DNA from: a virus
Direction: 5' to 3' (one strand)
DNA: 32,082 bases
Virus record (IMG/VR): IMGVR_UViG_3300032229_000160
Location: 1 to 32,082 of that record
Shown piece after piece: positions 28,760 to 32,082 of the stretch. The notes beneath the pieces were generated by a model. The model saw only the letters and a list, made by a program, of their open reading frames with translations. It made no database searches and was not told the origin of the DNA. Made by a program: the position numbers and the translations under genes. Every line of letters begins with the position of its first letter. Within the stretch, counting starts at the first letter, position 1.

Positions 28760-29203
28760 ATGAGCGTACCACCGGATCAACTGATGCAGATGATGAAAAA
28801 CCAGCGAGGTGCTGAACAGCCTTCGCCTTTGGACTCAGAGGCTTCTGCAACCGACATGACACCGCCAATGTCTGCCCCGATGTCCACACCGGAACCCAAA
28901 ATGGGCAACCGTGAGGGCGCGATGGTTAATTTGGGCTTGGCGATGGACTTGATTGAACAAGCATTGCCTGCCCTAGGCAGCAGAACGCCAGAAGGTATGA
29001 AGGTATTGTCAGCATTGCGTACCTTGACTGGTGTAATTGGTGGCAAAAAGGAATCCGTCAACGAATTGAAGCAGTCTGAGATTCTTCAGATGCTACAAGC
29101 ACTTCCGCAAGCGGGTGGCGCTACGCCGGAAGGTAAAGCATTGGCAGCAGCGCCTGCAATTCCTGGAATGCCTATGCCAGGTGCTACCCCTCAACCTATG
29201 TAA
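28760..29203 (+). CDS. Met/Pro-rich protein before scaffold, capsid-assembly candidate
   Basis: This 147-residue protein starts at an ATG after TTGGGG. The N-terminal third and the end are disordered and rich in Met, Pro and Ala (MTPPMSAPMSTPEPKMGN, IPGMPMPGATPQPM). The middle is helical (MVNLGLAMDLIEQALPALGS, KVLSALRTLTGVIGG). Position between portal and the scaffold-like gene suggests a role in head assembly. No family is recognised. Confidence 0.55.
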   Translation: MSVPPDQLMQMMKNQRGAEQPSPLDSEASATDMTPPMSAPMSTPEPKMGNREGAMVNLGLAMDLIEQALPALGSRTPEGMKVLSALRTLTGVIGGKKESVNELKQSEILQMLQALPQAGGATPEGKALAAAPAIPGMPMPGATPQPM

Positions 29204-29212
29204 GGAGAAATC

Positions 29213-29398
29213 ATGGATTTATTTAAGCCTCGCGGTGCAGCCGCACCTCGTAAAGCTACCGACAACAACCAGCAGAATGGTCAAATCGTTAATACTCCAC
29301 GTTTTTCGGAGTTTGGCGGTTTGAAGAACGCTGGCGCAGCAGGCAGCAAGAACAAGATGCAAGTTCAGAAGCCTGGTGACGGTAAGCGCGTTATCTAA
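29213..29398 (+). CDS. Small basic/disordered protein in the head block
   Basis: The 61-residue protein follows AAGGAG. It begins MDLFKPRGAAAPRKATDNNQ and ends KNKMQVQKPGDGKRVI. It has no predicted fold and a net positive charge. Its place between two head-assembly genes suggests a structural or chaperone role, without direct evidence. Confidence 0.5.
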   Translation: MDLFKPRGAAAPRKATDNNQQNGQIVNTPRFSEFGGLKNAGAAGSKNKMQVQKPGDGKRVI

Positions 29399-29416
29399 TT
29401 TATTAAGGGGATAGTC

Positions 29417-29947
29417 ATGTCATTAGAAGACCTAACACCAGAAGCCCGTGACGAACTGGCTTTGCTTGCAAAACAACTTTCTGAGAATCCTGAAACGCGC
29501 AAAGACTTTCTGCGTCAAGTGAAGAAGGTCAAGCCGGAAATGCCGATTCCAGAATTGGAAATTGAAGACTACACCCGTAATGCTGTCGATAAGGCAAATG
29601 ATCGTGTGGCTCAATTGGAAGCAAAGCTGCGTGAGCGCGACGCTATGGATGAACTCAACTCACGTCGTAACAAGTTGAAGGCTAAAGGTCTGATTGACAC
29701 AGACGAACAAATTGAAGAAGTGGAGAAAGTCATGCTGGAAAAAGGCATTACTAACCACGAAGCAGGAGCAGAATATTGGCGTTGGATGCAACAGTCTGCC
29801 GCACCTACGCCAACTGGTTATAACCCGTCAGCTATTAACAAGTTTGATCTCTCGAAATATTGGAGAAACCCTGTTGCTGGCGCACGGGATGAAGCAGCAA
29901 AAGCACTCAATGAGTTGCGGAAAAATCCACGACCCATTGGCCTGTAA
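29417..29947 (+). CDS. Scaffolding-like protein
   Basis: This 176-residue protein is highly charged and helical, with LTPEARDELALLAKQLSENP, a coiled coil at about 50-85 (NDRVAQLEAKLRERDAMDEL) and a basic C-terminal part (SKYWRNPVAGARDEAAKALN). A charged coiled-coil protein with a basic end directly before the major capsid gene is the classic layout of phage scaffolds, which guide procapsid growth through a C-terminal capsid-binding helix. There is no protease motif. Confidence 0.75.
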   Translation: MSLEDLTPEARDELALLAKQLSENPETRKDFLRQVKKVKPEMPIPELEIEDYTRNAVDKANDRVAQLEAKLRERDAMDELNSRRNKLKAKGLIDTDEQIEEVEKVMLEKGITNHEAGAEYWRWMQQSAAPTPTGYNPSAINKFDLSKYWRNPVAGARDEAAKALNELRKNPRPIGL

Positions 29948-29977
29948 ACAAGGGGATTCTTGACTCGGAGATAAACT

Positions 29978-30979
29978 ATGCCTATTGGTGGCGGTATTCT
30001 TCCGGCAACGGGTAGTACGCAATTTACGGAACTAACTTACGTTACCCGTAGAGCGTTTATCCCGAAGCTGGTCGTACAACTCTATAACTCAACACCGCTG
30101 ATGGCGGCTCTGATTGCTAACTCGCAACAGGCTTCCGGTGGTGTTTCTTCTGTAACCGTTCCCGTCCAGGGTTCTCAGTTCGTAAACGCTCAGTGGTCAG
30201 ACTACAGCGGCTCGTTCGCTCAACCGTCTGTTCAGCAGGGTGCTTACAACGCTGAATTTAACCTGAAGCTAATGATTGCTCCAGTACCGTTTCTCGGTAT
30301 GGAAGGTGCAGTTCAGCAAGACGCAGCTATCATTCCTCTGATCGAAGCGCGTATGAACGACGCGACCAACGTGATGATGGATGCAATGGCTACCGCCCTG
30401 TACACCAACACGACGAACACGCAACAGTTTACTGGCCTACCGGCTGCTGTTTCCTCGTCGGGTACTTACGGTAACATCAACCGTTCAACCTATAGCTGGT
30501 GGCAGTCGAAAGAGTATGCCGCTGGTTCGGTTAACCCAACCCGTCAGAACATCCTCCAGTACATCAGCGGAACCGTGAAGAACGGCGCTGAAGTGCCATC
30601 GTTTGGTGTTTGCGGTTTCGGTACTTGGACTTTGTTGGCTCAAGACTTTGTTGGTCAAGAGCAATACATGATCACCCCAGGTAACGGTTTCGATGGTGAC
30701 GCTAATGGCCCTCAAGCCGCATTCCGTGCGCTGATGGTTGCTGGTGTGCCAATTTATCCTGATCCTTATTGCCCTGAAGGTACTGTCTACTTCCTGAACA
30801 GCAACTACCTGTCGCTCTACATCCATGAGCAGGGTTCGTTTGTGTTCACGGGCTTTGAATCGACCCTTCCGAACTGGCAGATTGGCTACGTTGGCGCAGT
30901 GCTGACGATTGCTGAATTGGTCAATACGAAGCCTAAGTCGATGACCAAGGTCACGGGCTACAACTCTCTGACACTGTAA
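29978..30979 (+). CDS. Major capsid protein
   Basis: The 333-residue protein begins MPIGGGILPATGSTQFTELT and has RMNDATNVMMDAMATALYTN, the long helix expected for an HK97-fold spine. Further parts are SFGVCGFGTWTLLAQDFVGQ and FRALMVAGVPIYPDPYCPEG, with a closing VGAVLTIAELVNTKPKSMTK. Place after scaffold and portal, length and composition are as for a capsid shell protein. GGAG precedes the ATG. No N-terminal delta domain or protease gene is seen, in line with a separate scaffold. Confidence 0.82.
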   Translation: MPIGGGILPATGSTQFTELTYVTRRAFIPKLVVQLYNSTPLMAALIANSQQASGGVSSVTVPVQGSQFVNAQWSDYSGSFAQPSVQQGAYNAEFNLKLMIAPVPFLGMEGAVQQDAAIIPLIEARMNDATNVMMDAMATALYTNTTNTQQFTGLPAAVSSSGTYGNINRSTYSWWQSKEYAAGSVNPTRQNILQYISGTVKNGAEVPSFGVCGFGTWTLLAQDFVGQEQYMITPGNGFDGDANGPQAAFRALMVAGVPIYPDPYCPEGTVYFLNSNYLSLYIHEQGSFVFTGFESTLPNWQIGYVGAVLTIAELVNTKPKSMTKVTGYNSLTL

Positions 30980-30992
30980 AGGAGAAATAGTC

Positions 30993-31328
30993 ATGGCACT
31001 TGGTTTAAATAAAATTCTAGTAGCAGGCGCAGCCACTAACGCTGCGTCGGCTTACTTTCAAGCGCAGTCTGCCGGTAACGCTACGGTAGTTCTGCCAGCC
31101 GGTACTTACTACATTGCACCGACTGCAAACGTCACTATTGAACTGAACACCAACCAGTCTGGCAACATCAGCAATGCTTCTTGGAGCGTTGTCGTTGCTA
31201 ACAACACGGGTGGTCTGTTCATTGCTGACGGTACAAACGTCCGTGCAAATGTGTTGTCAGGCGCTCCGACTATTACGCTGTTTACCGTTGATGGTGGTGA
31301 ACCAGTCAGCGGCACTTACAACGTCTAA
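30993..31328 (+). CDS. Small beta-rich protein after capsid, decoration candidate
   Basis: This 111-residue protein starts after AAGGAG. It is all-beta, with GNATVVLPAGTYYIAPTANV, TIELNTNQSGNISNASWSVV and LFIADGTNVRANVLSG. Such proteins after the capsid gene are often head decoration proteins. It shows no clear similarity to the duplicated small virion proteins at 3608 and 12814. Confidence 0.55.
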   Translation: MALGLNKILVAGAATNAASAYFQAQSAGNATVVLPAGTYYIAPTANVTIELNTNQSGNISNASWSVVVANNTGGLFIADGTNVRANVLSGAPTITLFTVDGGEPVSGTYNV

Positions 31329-31337
31329 GGGGGCGAG

Positions 31338-31748
31338 ATGGATGCTAACCATGTAGGTTCGCTATACCCTGATGGATTTGGCAATTTTGCTATTGCTAAT
31401 GCGGTCAACGTCAGCGTTGGTTCAACTGGCAATGCAGTTGCTCAACTTCCTGTTGTGGGTGGCACTTCTTACATTGTTCGCAGGATCACTGTCGCTAAAC
31501 CAAATCAGAGCATTGCTGCTGCAAACGTGACCATTTTGACATCGAATGATGGCAATACGTCAAATGCAGTTAGCAATGCGACTGTTTTGAGTTCTGTAGA
31601 TGGCACAACAAAGTGGCAAGATTTGACTCTTTCCACTGCGGCGCTGTCTAGAACTTACACTTCTGGTTCACTGTTTGTACGGGTGAATACAGCCGTGACT
31701 AGCGGCACTTGCGACATTACTGTTTACGGTGACATTGTTACGCTATGA
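31338..31748 (+). CDS. Beta-rich virion protein after capsid
   Basis: The 136-residue protein starts after GGGGGCGAG. It has VGSTGNAVAQLPVVGGTSYI, VRRITVAKPNQSIAAANVTI and SLFVRVNTAVTSGTCDITVY. It is an all-beta domain of the type found in head or head-tail parts. The stop overlaps the next ATG (ATGA). Function beyond virion part is unknown. Confidence 0.55.
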   Translation: MDANHVGSLYPDGFGNFAIANAVNVSVGSTGNAVAQLPVVGGTSYIVRRITVAKPNQSIAAANVTILTSNDGNTSNAVSNATVLSSVDGTTKWQDLTLSTAALSRTYTSGSLFVRVNTAVTSGTCDITVYGDIVTL

Positions 31749-32082
31749 CAACTGTATATGTGACTAATCGGAGCGAGAAGGCTCTGATCCAAAACTACGC
31801 TTTTCAGGACTATAAGTTTCCTGTAAACGAATCTGTTGAGATCAGCGTGGAGATGGCACGTCATGTATTTGGTTATGAGCAGGAAAATAAACTTCCTGCA
31901 ATGGTGATGCTTGGGTTATGCAAATCAACCAACGAGATCGAAGAAGGTTTGGTCAGATTGGCAAAGTTTGAAGTAACCCAAGACAAGCCGGAACAGAATC
32001 GCTTTTTATCCCCTGGCGATGACTCAGTAACCCCCCTTGTGCCTAAAGCACATCGGGGGAGAACAGTCGTTAAAGCCGCTTA
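31745..32082 (+). CDS. Phage protein after capsid, cut by the window end
   Basis: The ATG overlaps the previous TGA. At least 112 residues are visible, starting MTTVYVTNRSEKALIQNYAF, with VEISVEMARHVFGYEQENKL and a basic end (PLVPKAHRGRTVVKAA). The last two window bases are TA, so a TAA or TAG stop could come next. It resembles short proteins near capsid genes of environmental podovirus-like phages. No function is known. Confidence 0.55.
   Translation, partial: MTTVYVTNRSEKALIQNYAFQDYKFPVNESVEISVEMARHVFGYEQENKLPAMVMLGLCKSTNEIEEGLVRLAKFEVTQDKPEQNRFLSPGDDSVTPLVPKAHRGRTVVKAA

Noticed and set aside
30485-31036. Leftward 183-residue frame inside the capsid gene
   Set aside because: It is antisense to the major capsid gene, has no ribosome site or recognisable motif, and is explained by codon bias of the real gene.
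1-32082. The window as a closed circular genome
   Set aside because: Joining the ends gives TAATG, a junction used elsewhere here. However, the coding frame at the left edge is a different frame from that ATG, the frame of that ATG stops after 26 codons, and tail-connector genes expected between capsid and fibres are missing.
1-32082. tRNA genes, CRISPR arrays, insertion sequences or integrase/att sites
   Set aside because: No cloverleaf-like segments, regular spacer arrays, transposase or integrase motifs, or flanking direct repeats were seen on reading both strands.

Overview
The window is a piece of a tailed-phage genome (Caudoviricetes). A large terminase, portal, scaffold-like protein and major capsid protein lie in order at the right end. 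Tail-fibre-like proteins, four large internal-virion-like proteins and a holin/endolysin pair lie at the left end. Four big Ala/Gly-rich and coiled-coil proteins, with no tape measure or contractile-sheath gene, suggest a podovirus-like virion that ejects internal proteins. The host cannot be named. A signal-peptide protein with a cysteine pair and an M15 peptidase endolysin fit a Gram-negative bacterium. No tRNA, rRNA, CRISPR array, insertion sequence, integrase or DNA polymerase was found. Genes are packed tightly, usually with ATGA, GTGA or TAATG start/stop overlaps.

Layout. (1) 1-5.4 kb, rightward: end of a virion or connector protein, a tail-fibre-like protein, a triple LamG-domain adhesin and small beta-rich virion proteins. 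(2) 5.4-11.9 kb, rightward: four internal-virion-like proteins. (3) 11.9-15.1 kb, rightward: small basic proteins, a two-TM protein, a second copy of a small virion-protein pair, holin-like protein, M15 endolysin, a class I methyltransferase and two basic proteins. (4) 15.1-22.0 kb, leftward: the presumed early module. From its promoter end it has small phage proteins, a cytosine-C5-methyltransferase-like protein, an AT-rich 388-bp non-coding block, a Cys-rich protein, a secreted protein, YqaJ exonuclease, RecT annealase, an SSB-like protein, a PD-(D/E)XK-like nuclease, two HTH proteins and a glycosyltransferase. (5) 22.04-22.61 kb: a 573-bp divergent control region. (6) 22.6-32.1 kb, rightward: small proteins, a DUF5672-type protein, terminase, HTH protein, Zn-finger protein, portal, two 13-codon Arg/Lys mini-ORFs, Met/Pro-rich protein, scaffold-like protein, capsid protein and three post-capsid proteins, the last cut by the window end.

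How it works together. YqaJ exonuclease, RecT and the SSB-tailed protein look like a single-strand-annealing recombination set. The rightward genes make the capsid, package DNA, build the tail and ejectosome, and lyse the cell. The most notable non-coding structure is the divergent control region. It has a leftward promoter candidate with a cluster of TGTSACA/TGTAAC dyads upstream, a 13-bp hairpin, helically phased GGTCTG hexamers, and a strong intrinsic terminator whose loop and 3' arm also hold the -35 box of a near-consensus rightward promoter. The non-coding block at 19.6-20.0 kb, with ATATAGT repeats and several perfect dyads, is the best candidate for an origin or a second control site.
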